A DNA stretch of 56,134 nucleotides from Gammaproteobacteria bacterium (GCA_003599485.1 QZKM01000005.1:1-56134), one strand, 5' to 3'. Counted from the stretch's first letter, positions 25,780-34,550 are shown. Numbers and translations are program-made. The notes: generated by a model not told the origin, from the sequence alone.

Positions 25780-26208
25780 ATGGAAACGACATGGATATTG
25801 GTGGCGGACCGCAGCAAGGCAAAACTGTTTGAAAGCAAGGAACCGGGCAAGCCCCTGCAGCACGTGCAGGACATCCTGCACCCGGAGGGTCATCTGCACA
25901 GTCAGGACATCGTCTCCGACAAGCCGGGACGCATCTTCACCAGCTTCGGAGAGCGGCACGGCTTCAGCGGGCATCATGAGCCCACCGAAAACGTCACGCG
26001 TCAGTTCACCCTGCACCTTGCGGATTTTCTCAACGACGGGCGCAACGCTCATTCCTACGAGAAACTGGTGCTGGTGGCGGAACCGGGTTTTCTGGGCGAA
26101 CTGCTGAACGCCCTGAACGGCGAGACCTCGAAACTGGTGAGCAAGACCATCAAGAAAGACCTGATGCACCTGAAGACGGGCGATTTACAGCAGTACGTTG
26201 CGGGCTAG
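25780..26208 (+). CDS. host-attachment family protein (PF10116 type)
   Basis: This is a 142-residue protein: METTWILVADRSKAKLFESK, then PEGHLHSQDIVSDKPGRIFT, TRQFTLHLADFLNDG, and LVLVAEPGFLGELLNAL. These are the features of the host-attachment protein family, first linked to Agrobacterium attachment but widespread in non-pathogens and resembling release-factor/eRF1-type folds. The role is uncertain. It starts 31 bp after the hydrolase, with a GAGGGAG site, so both probably share the FNR-controlled transcript. Confidence 0.85.
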   Translation: METTWILVADRSKAKLFESKEPGKPLQHVQDILHPEGHLHSQDIVSDKPGRIFTSFGERHGFSGHHEPTENVTRQFTLHLADFLNDGRNAHSYEKLVLVAEPGFLGELLNALNGETSKLVSKTIKKDLMHLKTGDLQQYVAG

Positions 26209-26224
26209 GCAATCCCTGGCCAGT

Positions 26225-27817
26225 TTACAGCCTGCCGGAGCGGGTGATGCCGCGCACCAGGCGGAAGGTAAACCACAGGGCGAGCACATAGCCCAGCAGG
26301 GCGAACAGCGGCATGCCGGCGAGACGCGGCCCGGCGCTGTTCTGCATGAGCAGCGAGGCGGCGATGTACAGGCCCAGGGTGACGAGGGCGAGCGCCATGC
26401 GGTTGCTGCTGCGGTCAATGTGGCCCTCCAGGTCTTCCAGGCCGTGATGGTGCAGACGAAACTGCAACCCTTCGCTGCGCAAGCGCCGCACCAGCGCGCC
26501 TAGCGACGCCGGCAACTCCTGAACCGCCAGCGCGGTTTCGTATCGCAAGCGGGCGGTCGTCTGCTCGACGCCGGCTTCGCGCGCGGACGCCTTGAGCACC
26601 TGCTCCGCCTTGCCCACCAGGCCGTCCATCAGGTTGAACTGCGGATTGAGGCAGCGCACCGTGTTTTCCATCAGAAACAGCGCGCGCATCAGCACCAGCA
26701 GATTGTGCGGAATGCGGATATTCTGGCCGCGCCCGATGCGGGCGATGCGCATGAAGGCCTCGGCGAAGGACCAATCCTTGAGCGGCAGCGTGGCGTAATC
26801 CGCGATCAGCTCATCCAGCCCGTGCTGGAACTCCGCGCGGTTGAGCGTCCCGCCCAGCACGCCCAGGTCCAGATAACTGTCCAGCATCCAGGCGCTGTCC
26901 TGGCGGATGAAGGCCTGCATGAAGGCGGCGAGATTCCTGCTCGTCGCGTTATCCAGAAAACCGACCAGGCCAAAATCGTGAAAACAGATGCGCCCGTCGT
27001 TCATGATGAACAGGTTGCCGGGATGCGGGTCGCCGTGAAACGCGCCCAGCACGAAAAACTGGTGCAGATAGGCGTCCACGAAGGCCTCGGCCAGCGGCGG
27101 CCCCTTTTCGGCAAAGCCGAGATCGCACACGCGCAGGCCGCCGCTCATCTCCTGCACCAGCACCGATTCCGTGTAGAGTTCGTCCACGGCGGCCGGAACG
27201 TGCACGGTGGCGGAGCCTTTGAATCCTTCCACGAAGCGCCCGATGTTGCGCGCCTCCTGGCGGAAGTCGGTTTCCTTGCGCAGGTTGGTCCAGATTTCCT
27301 GGATGATTTCCAGCGGCTCGTATTGCTGCAGGCCGGGCATTAACACCAGCAGCACGCGCACCAGCGCCTTCAACATGCGCATGTCCCGGTCTATCTGAAG
27401 CTTGATGCCGGGGCGGCGCACCTTGACCACCACCTGCCGCCCGTCGCGCATGCGCGCCTTGTGCACCTGCGCGATGGAGCCGGCGGCGAACGCCTGCGCG
27501 TCAAATTCGGAAAACAACTCGTTGACGGGCCTGCCCAGCGCGCCTTCTATTTCGCGCACCGCCAGCGCACCGGGAAAGGGCGCTACTTTATCCTGTAAAT
27601 CCCGCAGGGCGGCGAGATAATCCTCCGGCAGCAAGTCATGGCGCAGGCTCAACCCCTGGCCGAGCTTGACGAACGTCGCCCCCAGACCTTCCAGCGTGCC
27701 GCGCAATTTCTGCGCGGGCGATGACTGGCTGCGCCACAGCCGCAGCGCTATCAGCCCGCGCCACAGGAGATGGCCTGCCAGCGCCGCGGTGATTTGCGCA
27801 AATCTGCCTGAATACAA
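26225..27817 (-). CDS. ABC1/UbiB-family atypical kinase, membrane anchored
   Basis: This is a 530-residue ABC1 (AarF/UbiB/ADCK) protein. The family motifs are clear: GATFVKLGQGLSLRHDLLPE (KxGQ), FAAGSIAQVHKA (Ala/Ser-rich loop), VVVKVRRPGI (Lys), FHGDPHPGNLFI (catalytic) and HDFGLVGFL (DFG). Two membrane helices lie at the C-terminus. UbiB relatives support ubiquinone synthesis; this one is not beside ubi genes. I choose TTG 27817 with a GGGAG site (27824-27828). A longer ATG start at 27925 would put the coding region across a perfect TATAAT -10 and an FNR box, and leave 18 bp to the divergent gene. Confidence 0.85.
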   Translation of the reverse strand: MYSGRFAQITAALAGHLLWRGLIALRLWRSQSSPAQKLRGTLEGLGATFVKLGQGLSLRHDLLPEDYLAALRDLQDKVAPFPGALAVREIEGALGRPVNELFSEFDAQAFAAGSIAQVHKARMRDGRQVVVKVRRPGIKLQIDRDMRMLKALVRVLLVLMPGLQQYEPLEIIQEIWTNLRKETDFRQEARNIGRFVEGFKGSATVHVPAAVDELYTESVLVQEMSGGLRVCDLGFAEKGPPLAEAFVDAYLHQFFVLGAFHGDPHPGNLFIMNDGRICFHDFGLVGFLDNATSRNLAAFMQAFIRQDSAWMLDSYLDLGVLGGTLNRAEFQHGLDELIADYATLPLKDWSFAEAFMRIARIGRGQNIRIPHNLLVLMRALFLMENTVRCLNPQFNLMDGLVGKAEQVLKASAREAGVEQTTARLRYETALAVQELPASLGALVRRLRSEGLQFRLHHHGLEDLEGHIDRSSNRMALALVTLGLYIAASLLMQNSAGPRLAGMPLFALLGYVLALWFTFRLVRGITRSGRL

Positions 27818-27844
27818 CGCACGCTCCCGTAACCCTTTGAGGCA

Positions 27845-27912
27845 ATTATAGTTGGCGAATCTCTGGATTCCTTGACGAAGATCAAGGTCTCTGGCCCGGC
27901 CCAGCGTTATTT
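27845..27912. promoter_or_regulatory. FNR/ANR-like box with divergent -10 elements, ABC1 kinase and zinc ribbon genes
   Basis: TTGACGAAGATCAA (27872-27885) differs from the FNR consensus at one base. On the minus strand a consensus TATAAT (27850-27845) begins exactly 28.5 bp from the centre and serves the ABC1 kinase. On the plus strand TTATTT (27907-27912) sits at the same distance for the zinc ribbon gene. Confidence 0.75.
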
Positions 27913-27943
27913 TACGCATGAACAATCAAGACGCGGAGTATTT

Positions 27944-28474
27944 ATGAATACGCAAACTACGCCGAGCGAATCCCCCGATCAGAAAAAAGAACTGGACGCC
28001 TATGAAAAGCTGCGCATCGAGGTGAAAAAGATTCTGGGCCAGGCGCTCGATGCGGTGAGCGCGGACAACATCAAAAGCGCGCTGGAGAGCGCCACCAAAC
28101 GCCTTAAAGAGGCGGGTGAATACACCGGCGAAACGGTGAGCAAGGTCAGCGCGGCGCTGAAGAAGGATTTGGCCAGCTCCTATCAGGCCATGAAGCCGCA
28201 GGCGCAGGCCCTGGGTGAAACGGCGGGCGGCCTGCTGGAGGCGTGGCGCGACAAGAGCGGCAAGATGCTGGCGCAGGGGGCCAAGGCGCTGGGCGAGTGG
28301 AGCAGTCAATTCGGCGCCAAGCTGGATGCGACGCTGGTCTACCACGCCGGCGACATCACCCACGGCGGCGAGTTTGTGTGCGCCCACTGCCACCACACGC
28401 TGAGCGTGCCGAAGACTGGGCACCTGCCGCCGTGTCCCGCGTGCCTGAAGACCGAGTTCCGGCGTGTTGCCTGA
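27944..28474 (+). CDS. zinc ribbon protein, YbeL/DUF1451-like
   Basis: The 176-residue soluble protein has a charged helical N-terminal part (ELDAYEKLRIEVKKILGQAL, and GEYTGETVSKVSAALKKDL) and a C-terminal zinc ribbon with two CxxC-type knuckles (CAHCHHTLSVP and CPACLKTEFRRVA). This layout matches DUF1451 proteins such as E. coli YbeL, whose function is unknown; it may be a stress protein. ATG 27944 has a GGAG site. The FNR box 60 bp upstream suggests oxygen control. It is followed 9 bp later by a PfpI-family gene. Confidence 0.8.
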   Translation: MNTQTTPSESPDQKKELDAYEKLRIEVKKILGQALDAVSADNIKSALESATKRLKEAGEYTGETVSKVSAALKKDLASSYQAMKPQAQALGETAGGLLEAWRDKSGKMLAQGAKALGEWSSQFGAKLDATLVYHAGDITHGGEFVCAHCHHTLSVPKTGHLPPCPACLKTEFRRVA

Positions 28475-28483
28475 AGCGACTCC

Positions 28484-28993
28484 ATGAAGGCGCTCATCAT
28501 CAGCGCGGATGGTTTTGAAGACTCCGAGCTGCTTGTGCCTTATTACCGGTTGAAGGAGGCGGGCGTCACGGTGGATGTCGCCTCTTTAAAAAAGGGAGCC
28601 ATCAGCGGCAAGCACGGTTACGCGATAGAGGCCAATCACACGCTGCAAGAGATCAAGCCCGGCGAGTATGATCTGCTCGTGCTGCCCGGCGGCAAGGCGC
28701 CGGAGGCGGTGCGCGCCGCCAAGGCGGCGCTGGACATCGTCAAGGCGTTTTTTCTCGACAACAAGCCCGTCGCGGCGATCTGCCACGGTCCGCAGATTCT
28801 GGTTTCGGCGGGCGTGATGCGCGGGCGGCGCGCCACCTGCTACAAAACCGTGGCCGGCGAGTTGCGCCAGGCGGGCGCGGCGTATGAAGAACGCGAGGTG
28901 GTGGTGGACGGCAATCTCATCACCTCCAGACAGCCTTCCGACCTGCCTGCGTTCATGCGCGAGATCATGAAAAAGATTTTAAGAAAGCCCTGA
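28484..28993 (+). CDS. DJ-1/PfpI family protein
   Basis: The 169-residue protein begins MKALIISADGFEDSELLVPY, the PfpI/DJ-1 start with the conserved Glu (EDSE). It has LLVLPGGKAPEAVR and the nucleophile elbow VAAICHGPQIL (Cys near residue 104, followed by His), then SRQPSDLPAFMREI. Family members act as glyoxalases, deglycases or stress chaperones. No signal peptide is seen. It is probably co-transcribed with the zinc ribbon gene and ends just before a hairpin repeat. Confidence 0.9.
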   Translation: MKALIISADGFEDSELLVPYYRLKEAGVTVDVASLKKGAISGKHGYAIEANHTLQEIKPGEYDLLVLPGGKAPEAVRAAKAALDIVKAFFLDNKPVAAICHGPQILVSAGVMRGRRATCYKTVAGELRQAGAAYEEREVVVDGNLITSRQPSDLPAFMREIMKKILRKP

Positions 28994-29049
28994 ATAATTC
29001 CATCCATGGAATTATTCAGAACGGAAGCTCTGAATAAATCAGAGCTTCC
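28990..29049. repeat. two-hairpin repeat (copy C), likely terminator
   Basis: Two perfect hairpins follow the PfpI gene. The first is CTGAATAATTCCAT (28990-29003), CC, and its complement to 29019. The second is GGAAGCTCTGA (29023-29033), ATAAA, and its complement to 29049. The first keeps the CCATCCATGG centre seen in copy A at 6411. Together they may terminate transcription and shield the CBS gene. Confidence 0.65.
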
Positions 29050-29069
29050 TTCCACAAGGAGGAGGCGTT

Positions 29070-29519
29070 ATGCCCATAGGCGAGCTTTGCAGCAGAGAGG
29101 TGGTGTTTGTCACGCGCGGCGAGTCCATACGCGCCGCCGCGCAAATCATGCGTCAGCATCATGTGGGTGACGTCGTGGTGGTGGAGGAAAAACCCGCGCA
29201 GCGCGAGCCGGTGGGCATCGTTACCGACCGTGACATCGTGATCGAGGTGATCGCCAAGGATTTGGACCTCGACTCGGTGACCGTGGGCGACATCATGAGC
29301 TTTAATCTGGTCACCGCGCGCGAGACCGACGGCGTCTACGAGACCATCCAGTTCATGCGCACCAAGGGCGTGCGCCGGCTGCCGGTGGTGAACAGCAAAG
29401 GCGGCCTGGCCGGCATCCTCACGGTGGACGACATCATCGGGCTGTTGTCGGAAGAGATGACGGAGCTGGCCAAATTGATCTCGCGCGAGCAAGCTCTGGA
29501 AAAAAAGAAGAAACGCTAG
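29070..29519 (+). CDS. CBS-domain pair protein
   Basis: The 149-residue protein consists of two tandem CBS domains (about residues 5-60 and 70-125), with VTRGESIRAAAQIMRQHHVG, VGIVTDRDIVIEV, ETDGVYETIQFMRTKGVRRL and ILTVDDIIGLLSEEM. CBS pairs bind adenosine nucleotides and regulate other proteins; stand-alone ones of this size are typical of stress and low-oxygen regulons. The GGAGG site at 29058-29063 is strong. A Lys-rich tail (EKKKKR) ends the protein. Its partner is unknown. Confidence 0.88.
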   Translation: MPIGELCSREVVFVTRGESIRAAAQIMRQHHVGDVVVVEEKPAQREPVGIVTDRDIVIEVIAKDLDLDSVTVGDIMSFNLVTARETDGVYETIQFMRTKGVRRLPVVNSKGGLAGILTVDDIIGLLSEEMTELAKLISREQALEKKKKR

Positions 29520-29527
29520 GCGGCCGA

Positions 29528-31309
29528 ATGCGCGTCCGGCGCGCCACACCACCACCGCACACGCCGCGCGACGTGAAGCGCGTGCTGCCGGTGCATAATG
29601 CCGACGTGGCCACGGTATTCGAGGAAATCGCCGATCTGCTGGAGATCGAAAACGCCAATCCGTTCCGCGTGCGCGCCTACCGCAACGCCGCGCGCCTGAT
29701 CGGCGACCTGAATCGCGAACTGAGCGACATGCTCGCCGGGGGCGCTGATCTCACCGAGTTGCCGGGCATCGGCGCGGACCTGGCGGGCAAGATTCAGGAG
29801 ATCGTGACCACCGGCAAGAGCGCCATGCTGGTGAAGCTGCGCAAACGCACCCCGCCCGCGCTCATCGAACTGTTAAAACTCCCCGGCCTCGGCCCAAAAA
29901 AGGTCAAAACGCTTTATCAAGAGCTTGATATCCACAGTATCGAACAGCTCGCGCGCGCCGCGCGCGACGGGCGTATCCGGAATGTGCACGGCTTCGGCGC
30001 CAGGAGCGAGGCGAAGATACTGGAGGCCGTCGCCGCGCAGGCCGGCTCCGCCGGACGCTTCAAGCTCGCCGCCGCCGCGCAGTACGCCGAGCGCCTGGTG
30101 GCGTATCTCAAGGCTGCTCCGGGCGTGAGCCGCGTCATCGTGGCGGGAAGTTTCCGGCGCTGCAAGGAAACGGTGGGCGATCTCGATATCCTGGTGACTG
30201 CGAAGCGCGCCGCTCCGGTGATGGAGCGCTTCGTGAGTTATGACGAAGTCGCCGAGATCCTGGCGCAGGGTACGACGCGCGCCACGGTGTTGTTGCGCTC
30301 CAAGTTACAAGTGGACGTGCGCGTGGTGGCGGAGGAATCCTACGGTGCGGCCTTGCATTATTTCACCGGCAGCAAGTCGCACAACATCGCGCTGCGGAAA
30401 ATGGGCCAGGAGATGGGCCTCAAGATCAATGAGTACGGCGTGTTTCGCGGCAAACGGCGCATCGCGGGCGCAACCGAGGAGTCGGTGTACGCCTCCGTCG
30501 GCCTGCCCTACATCGAGCCGGAACTGCGCGAGAACCGCGGCGAGATCGAGGCCGCGCGCGGCGGCAGGCTGCCCAAGCTGGTTGAGTTCGGCGATTTGCG
30601 CGGCGACCTGCACGCGCACACCCGCGCCACCGACGGGCGCAACACCGTGCGCGAGATGGCCGAGGCCGCAAAGGCGCGCGGCCTTGAATACCTGGCCATC
30701 ACCGAGCATTCGCGCCGCCTTACCGTAGCGCGCGGACTTACGCCGCAGCGTCTGCTGGCGCAGATGGACGAGATTGACCGTCTGAACGCGGAGTTAAAAG
30801 GCGTCACGCTGCTCAAGGGCATCGAGGTGGATATTCTCGAAGACGGCGCGCTCGATCTGCCCGATGATCTGCTGGGCAGGCTCGATGTCGTGGTCGCCGC
30901 CGTGCACAGCCGCTTTGATCTGTCGCGCGACAAACAGACCGCGCGCATTCTAAAGGCCATGGATCACCCGCACTTCTCCATCCTCGCCCATCCCAGCGGA
31001 CGCCTGATCGAGCAGCGCGAGCCGTATGACGTGGACATGCCGCGCCTCATCCGCCACGCGCGCGAGCGCGGCTGTTTTCTGGAAATCAACGCTCAGCCGG
31101 ATCGGCTCGATCTGCTCGATATCTACATCCAGATGGCCAAGGAAGAAGGCGTGCTGCTGGCGGTCAGCTCGGATGCGCACAGCGTGCAACAGTTTGATTA
31201 CCTGCGTTTCGGCATAGGCCAGGCGCGGCGCGGCTGGCTGGAAAAGGACGATGTCGTGAACACGCGTCCGCTCAAAGAGTTGCGCGCCTTGCTGTCACGC
31301 ACCCTGTAA
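29528..31309 (+). CDS. polX: bacterial X-family DNA polymerase/3'-5' exonuclease PolX
   Basis: PolX-type proteins fill gaps in base-excision repair. The 593-residue protein has a helix-hairpin-helix 8-kDa-like domain (about residues 24-130, LTELPGIGADLAGKI and LLKLPGLGPKKVKTLY). The polymerase palm has FRRCKETVGDLDILV with the catalytic Asp pair. A C-terminal PHP exonuclease domain (about 355-590) carries GDLHAHTRATDGRNT, and HSRF, ILAHPSGR and SSDAHS follow. The stop overlaps the next start (TAATG). ATG 29528 gives a short N-terminal extension; a later start (around residue 23) would fit the family equally well. Confidence 0.93.
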   Translation: MRVRRATPPPHTPRDVKRVLPVHNADVATVFEEIADLLEIENANPFRVRAYRNAARLIGDLNRELSDMLAGGADLTELPGIGADLAGKIQEIVTTGKSAMLVKLRKRTPPALIELLKLPGLGPKKVKTLYQELDIHSIEQLARAARDGRIRNVHGFGARSEAKILEAVAAQAGSAGRFKLAAAAQYAERLVAYLKAAPGVSRVIVAGSFRRCKETVGDLDILVTAKRAAPVMERFVSYDEVAEILAQGTTRATVLLRSKLQVDVRVVAEESYGAALHYFTGSKSHNIALRKMGQEMGLKINEYGVFRGKRRIAGATEESVYASVGLPYIEPELRENRGEIEAARGGRLPKLVEFGDLRGDLHAHTRATDGRNTVREMAEAAKARGLEYLAITEHSRRLTVARGLTPQRLLAQMDEIDRLNAELKGVTLLKGIEVDILEDGALDLPDDLLGRLDVVVAAVHSRFDLSRDKQTARILKAMDHPHFSILAHPSGRLIEQREPYDVDMPRLIRHARERGCFLEINAQPDRLDLLDIYIQMAKEEGVLLAVSSDAHSVQQFDYLRFGIGQARRGWLEKDDVVNTRPLKELRALLSRTL

Positions 31310-32028
31310 TGCCGGAACTGCGCATCGGCAGTTCCGGCTGGCACTATGCTCATTGGCGCGGCGTCTTTTATCCCGCTGAGATGCGTCCGCAACAGATGCT
31401 TGCGTTTTATGCGCGCCATTTCAATACCGTTGAGGTCAATAACACCTTCTACCGCCTGCCCGCGGTAAGTACCGTGCAGGGGTGGCATGACAACACGCCG
31501 CCGGCATTTTGCTTCGCGGTCAAGGCCAGCCGCTATATCACGCACATGAAAAAGCTGAAACAGCCCCGCGCGGGGCTCATGCGCATGATGCCGGTGCTGG
31601 AGGCGCTAAAGGAGAAGCGCGGGCCGGTGCTGTTTCAGCTTCCGCCGCGCTGGAAGAAAAACACTCAACGCATCGAGCAATTTCTCGCGGCGTTGCCCGA
31701 AGATCTTTCCTGCGCCTTTGAGTTTCGTGACCCTTCATGGCATCACCCGGAAGTGTATGCCGCGTTGCAGGAACACAACGCCGCGTTTTGCATCTTTGAT
31801 CTGGCGGGTTTTTGCGCGCCGCTCGAAATCACCGCCGATTTTGCCTACGTGCGCCTGCACGGGCCGGACGGCGCTTATGCGGGCTGTTATTCCAAACGGG
31901 CGCTGCGCGGCTGGGCGGAACGTATTCGCGGCTGGTCTCATTTAAAACAAGTCTATGTCTATTTCGACAATGACGAAGCGGGCTATGCAGTGCGCAACGC
32001 GCTTGAGTTAAAGGAATTGCTGGCTTGA
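31309..32028 (+). CDS. DUF72 family protein
   Basis: The 239-residue TIM-barrel-like DUF72 protein begins MPELRIGSSGWHYAHWRGVF and has FNTVEVNNTFYRLPA, FCFAVKASRYITHMKKL, GPVLFQLPP, AFEFRDPSWH and YVRLHGP, which are all family signatures. The function is unknown; a nuclease or sugar-metabolic role has been suggested by fold. It is translationally coupled to polX by a TAATG overlap, a hint at DNA-related work. Confidence 0.92.
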   Translation: MPELRIGSSGWHYAHWRGVFYPAEMRPQQMLAFYARHFNTVEVNNTFYRLPAVSTVQGWHDNTPPAFCFAVKASRYITHMKKLKQPRAGLMRMMPVLEALKEKRGPVLFQLPPRWKKNTQRIEQFLAALPEDLSCAFEFRDPSWHHPEVYAALQEHNAAFCIFDLAGFCAPLEITADFAYVRLHGPDGAYAGCYSKRALRGWAERIRGWSHLKQVYVYFDNDEAGYAVRNALELKELLA

Positions 32029-32106
32029 GATTTACCCCTTGAGAGGAACAGAGGTGGACCCCATTTTATTTGAATATTGATTTGATTTTCCCGCATGCGC
32101 CTCATG

Positions 32107-32913
32107 TCTGATATTCGCCTGCCCGCCGTTGCGGGCCGCTTTTATCCCGCCGAACCCGCGCGCCTGGCGCGCGAGGTGGATGATTTGCTGCGCGCCGCGG
32201 TTGCAGCCGAGGAGCCTGTGCCCAAGGTGTTATTGGCGCCTCACGCGGGTTATGTGTACTCCGGCCCTGTCGCGGCGAGCGCCTATGCGCGCATCAAGTC
32301 CGCCGCCGCGCGCGTCAAGCGCGTAGTGCTGTTCGGCCCCGCGCACCGCGTCCCGGTGCGCGGACTTGCCTTGCCCGAGACCGCGGCCTTCGCCACGCCG
32401 TTGGGGGCCGTTGCCGTGGAACAGGAAGCGCTGCGGGCGATTGCCGGTCTTCCGCAAGTGAGCGTGAGCGCAGCGGCGCACGCCTGGGAGCACGCGCTGG
32501 AGGTGCAATTGCCTTTCCTGCAACGCGTTCTGACTGATTTCAGCATCGTGCCGCTGGCCGTGGGCGAGGCCTCGCCGGACGAGGTGGCGCAGGTGCTTGA
32601 ATGCTTATGGGGCGGTGCGGAGACGCTGATCGTCATCAGCTCCGATTTGTCGCACTACCTGCCGTATTCCATTGCCCGGCAAACGGATCAAAGCACCGCC
32701 GCGCAAATACTGGCGCTTGAGCCGAAGCCGCTCAGCCATGAACAAGCCTGTGGCGCGACTCCGCTCAACGGTTTATTACAAATCGCGCGCGCGCGAGGGC
32801 TGCGTGCGCAGTTGCTCGACTTGCGCAACTCCGGCGACACCGCCGGGCCGCGCGATCAGGTGGTCGGCTACAGCGCGTTTGCGTTTTATGAGGGTGACGG
32901 CCGTGTCCAGTGA
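32107..32913 (+). CDS. amrB: AmmeMemoRadiSam system protein B (MEMO1 family)
   Basis: This 268-residue protein belongs to the MEMO1 family, which has a dioxygenase-like fold. SDIRLPAVAGRFYPAEP opens it, LLAPHAGYVYSGPVAASAY carries the conserved His, and FGPAHRVPVRGLALPE, EHALEVQLPFLQRVL and SSDLSHYLPY follow. Its place before the AMMECR1 and radical SAM genes makes it part of the AmmeMemoRadiSam system, conserved in bacteria, archaea and eukaryotes, with an uncertain reaction. An upstream ATG at 32095 would add four residues. The 66 bp before it hold nothing notable. Confidence 0.9.
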   Translation, partial: SDIRLPAVAGRFYPAEPARLAREVDDLLRAAVAAEEPVPKVLLAPHAGYVYSGPVAASAYARIKSAAARVKRVVLFGPAHRVPVRGLALPETAAFATPLGAVAVEQEALRAIAGLPQVSVSAAAHAWEHALEVQLPFLQRVLTDFSIVPLAVGEASPDEVAQVLECLWGGAETLIVISSDLSHYLPYSIARQTDQSTAAQILALEPKPLSHEQACGATPLNGLLQIARARGLRAQLLDLRNSGDTAGPRDQVVGYSAFAFYEGDGRVQ

Positions 32914-33463
32914 CCGCGGTCCGGTGTTATTGAAGCTGGCGCGCGCGAGCCTGCGCGAAGCGCTGGGTGAAATGCCCGCCGCCGTATCCACGGAAGACTG
33001 GCTGCGTGAACACGGCGCCTGTTTTGTCACCCTTACTCAATATGGAAAGCTGCGCGGCTGCATCGGCACGCTGGAGGCGCATCGTCCGCTGATCGAGGAC
33101 GTGCGCGCCAACGCGCGCGCCGCGGCGTTGCATGATCCGCGCTTTGCGCCGCTTGCGCCTTATGAGTTGACGCACACGCGCATTGAGGTGTCGCTGCTGT
33201 CGGACATGGAGCCGGTAGTGTGCGAAGACCAGGCCGATCTCTGCGCGCAGTTGCGGCCGCACCTGGATGGCGTGGCGCTGCGTTACGGCGCGCTGCGCGG
33301 CACGTTTCTGCCGCAGGTGTGGCAACACCTGCCTGAACCCGAAGATTTTGTGCGCGAGCTTAAACACAAGGCCGGGCTTGCGCCAGGCTTCTGGAGCGAT
33401 GAGATCAAGGTGTACCGCTACAGCGTAACCAAGTGGCGTGAAATCGAGGCGTCTCTGCATTGA
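32888..33463 (+). CDS. amrA: AmmeMemoRadiSam system protein A (AMMECR1 family)
   Basis: The 191-residue AMMECR1-domain protein has ACFVTLTQYGKLRGCIGTLE, the signature motif with RGCIG, followed by RPLIEDVRANARAAALHDPR and ELTHTRIEVSLLS, then GTFLPQVWQHLPEPEDFVRE. The start ATG 32888 lies inside the end of amrB (26-base overlap); a GTG at 32903 is an alternative. The gap to the radical SAM gene is one base. Function is unknown, though all three proteins co-occur widely. Confidence 0.9.
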   Translation: MRVTAVSSDRGPVLLKLARASLREALGEMPAAVSTEDWLREHGACFVTLTQYGKLRGCIGTLEAHRPLIEDVRANARAAALHDPRFAPLAPYELTHTRIEVSLLSDMEPVVCEDQADLCAQLRPHLDGVALRYGALRGTFLPQVWQHLPEPEDFVRELKHKAGLAPGFWSDEIKVYRYSVTKWREIEASLH

Positions 33464-33464
33464 T

Positions 33465-34544
33465 ATGAGCGAAGTAAATTATCCCGCCCGTTACTGGCAT
33501 ACACTGGAAGACGGCCGCATCCAGTGCGACCTGTGCCCGCGCGACTGCAAACTGCACGAAGGCCAGCGCGGCGCGTGCTTCGTGCGCAAGATGGAAGGCG
33601 GCGGGATGATTCTCACCACCTACGGGCGCAGCTCCGGCTTCTGCGTGGACCCCATCGAGAAGAAGCCGCTGAGCCATTTCTATCCCGGCACCAGCGTGCT
33701 GTCGTTCGGCACCGCGGGCTGCAATCTCGCCTGCAAGTTCTGCCAGAACTGGGACATCTCCAAGTCGCGCGAGTTTGACCGGTTGACCGATGAGGCCAGC
33801 CCGGAGGACATCGCGCGCGCCGCCGGGCAATACGGCTGCAAGAGCGTGGCGTTCACCTACAACGACCCGGTGATCTTCGCCGAGTACGCGATGGACGTGG
33901 CGGACGCCTGCCACGCGCGCGGCATCCAGGCCGTGGCGGTGACGGCGGGCTACATGCACGACGCGGCGCGACGCGATTTCTACGCCAGGATGGACGCAGC
34001 CAACGTGGACTTGAAGGCGTTCACGGATGAGTTTTACTACAAAGTCACCGGCGCCCGCCTGCAGCCGGTGCTGGAGACGCTCCGGTATTTAAAGCACGAA
34101 ACACAAACGTGGTTCGAAATCACCACCTTGCTCATCCCCGGCTATAACGACTCCGACGCCGAGCTTGGCAAGCTGTGCGAGTGGATCATGGAAAATCTGG
34201 GCCCCGATGTACCGCTGCACTTTTCCGCCTTTCATCCCGATTACAAGATGCTCGACGTGCCGCCCACGCCCGCCGCGACGTTGAAACGCGCGCGCCGTAT
34301 CGCCCTGAACACCGGCCTGCATTATGTCTACACCGGCAACGTGCACGACCGTGAGGGGGACACCACGTTCTGCCACGCCTGTCACGCCCCGCTCATCGTG
34401 CGCGACTGGTACGAGATTCTGGAATACCGCTTGACGCCGGACGGCCGTTGCCCGCAATGTTACACCCCGCTTGCGGGAAGGTTCGAGACGCAAGCGGGGC
34501 ACTTCGGCAGGCAGCGCATACCCGTAGTCTTGCGCCGCGCGTAA
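33465..34544 (+). CDS. amrS: AmmeMemoRadiSam system radical SAM enzyme
   Basis: The 359-residue radical SAM enzyme is third in the AmmeMemoRadiSam set. An N-terminal Cys-rich region has CDLCPRDCKLHEGQRGACF (about residues 22-40). The cluster motif GCNLACKFCQNW (Cx3Cx2C, about 86-97) follows. A C-terminal zinc-ribbon-like pair of CxxC (CHACHAPL, CPQCYTPL) lies after residue 305. Related to pyruvate-formate-lyase activating enzymes, its substrate is unknown. It starts one base after amrA ends. Confidence 0.92.
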   Translation: MSEVNYPARYWHTLEDGRIQCDLCPRDCKLHEGQRGACFVRKMEGGGMILTTYGRSSGFCVDPIEKKPLSHFYPGTSVLSFGTAGCNLACKFCQNWDISKSREFDRLTDEASPEDIARAAGQYGCKSVAFTYNDPVIFAEYAMDVADACHARGIQAVAVTAGYMHDAARRDFYARMDAANVDLKAFTDEFYYKVTGARLQPVLETLRYLKHETQTWFEITTLLIPGYNDSDAELGKLCEWIMENLGPDVPLHFSAFHPDYKMLDVPPTPAATLKRARRIALNTGLHYVYTGNVHDREGDTTFCHACHAPLIVRDWYEILEYRLTPDGRCPQCYTPLAGRFETQAGHFGRQRIPVVLRRA

Positions 34545-34550
34545 AATTAT

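Noticed and set aside
27818-27925. Longer N-terminus for the ABC1 kinase from ATG 27925
   Set aside because: It would code across a consensus TATAAT and an FNR-like box placed with class II spacing, and leave only 18 bp to the divergent gene's start.
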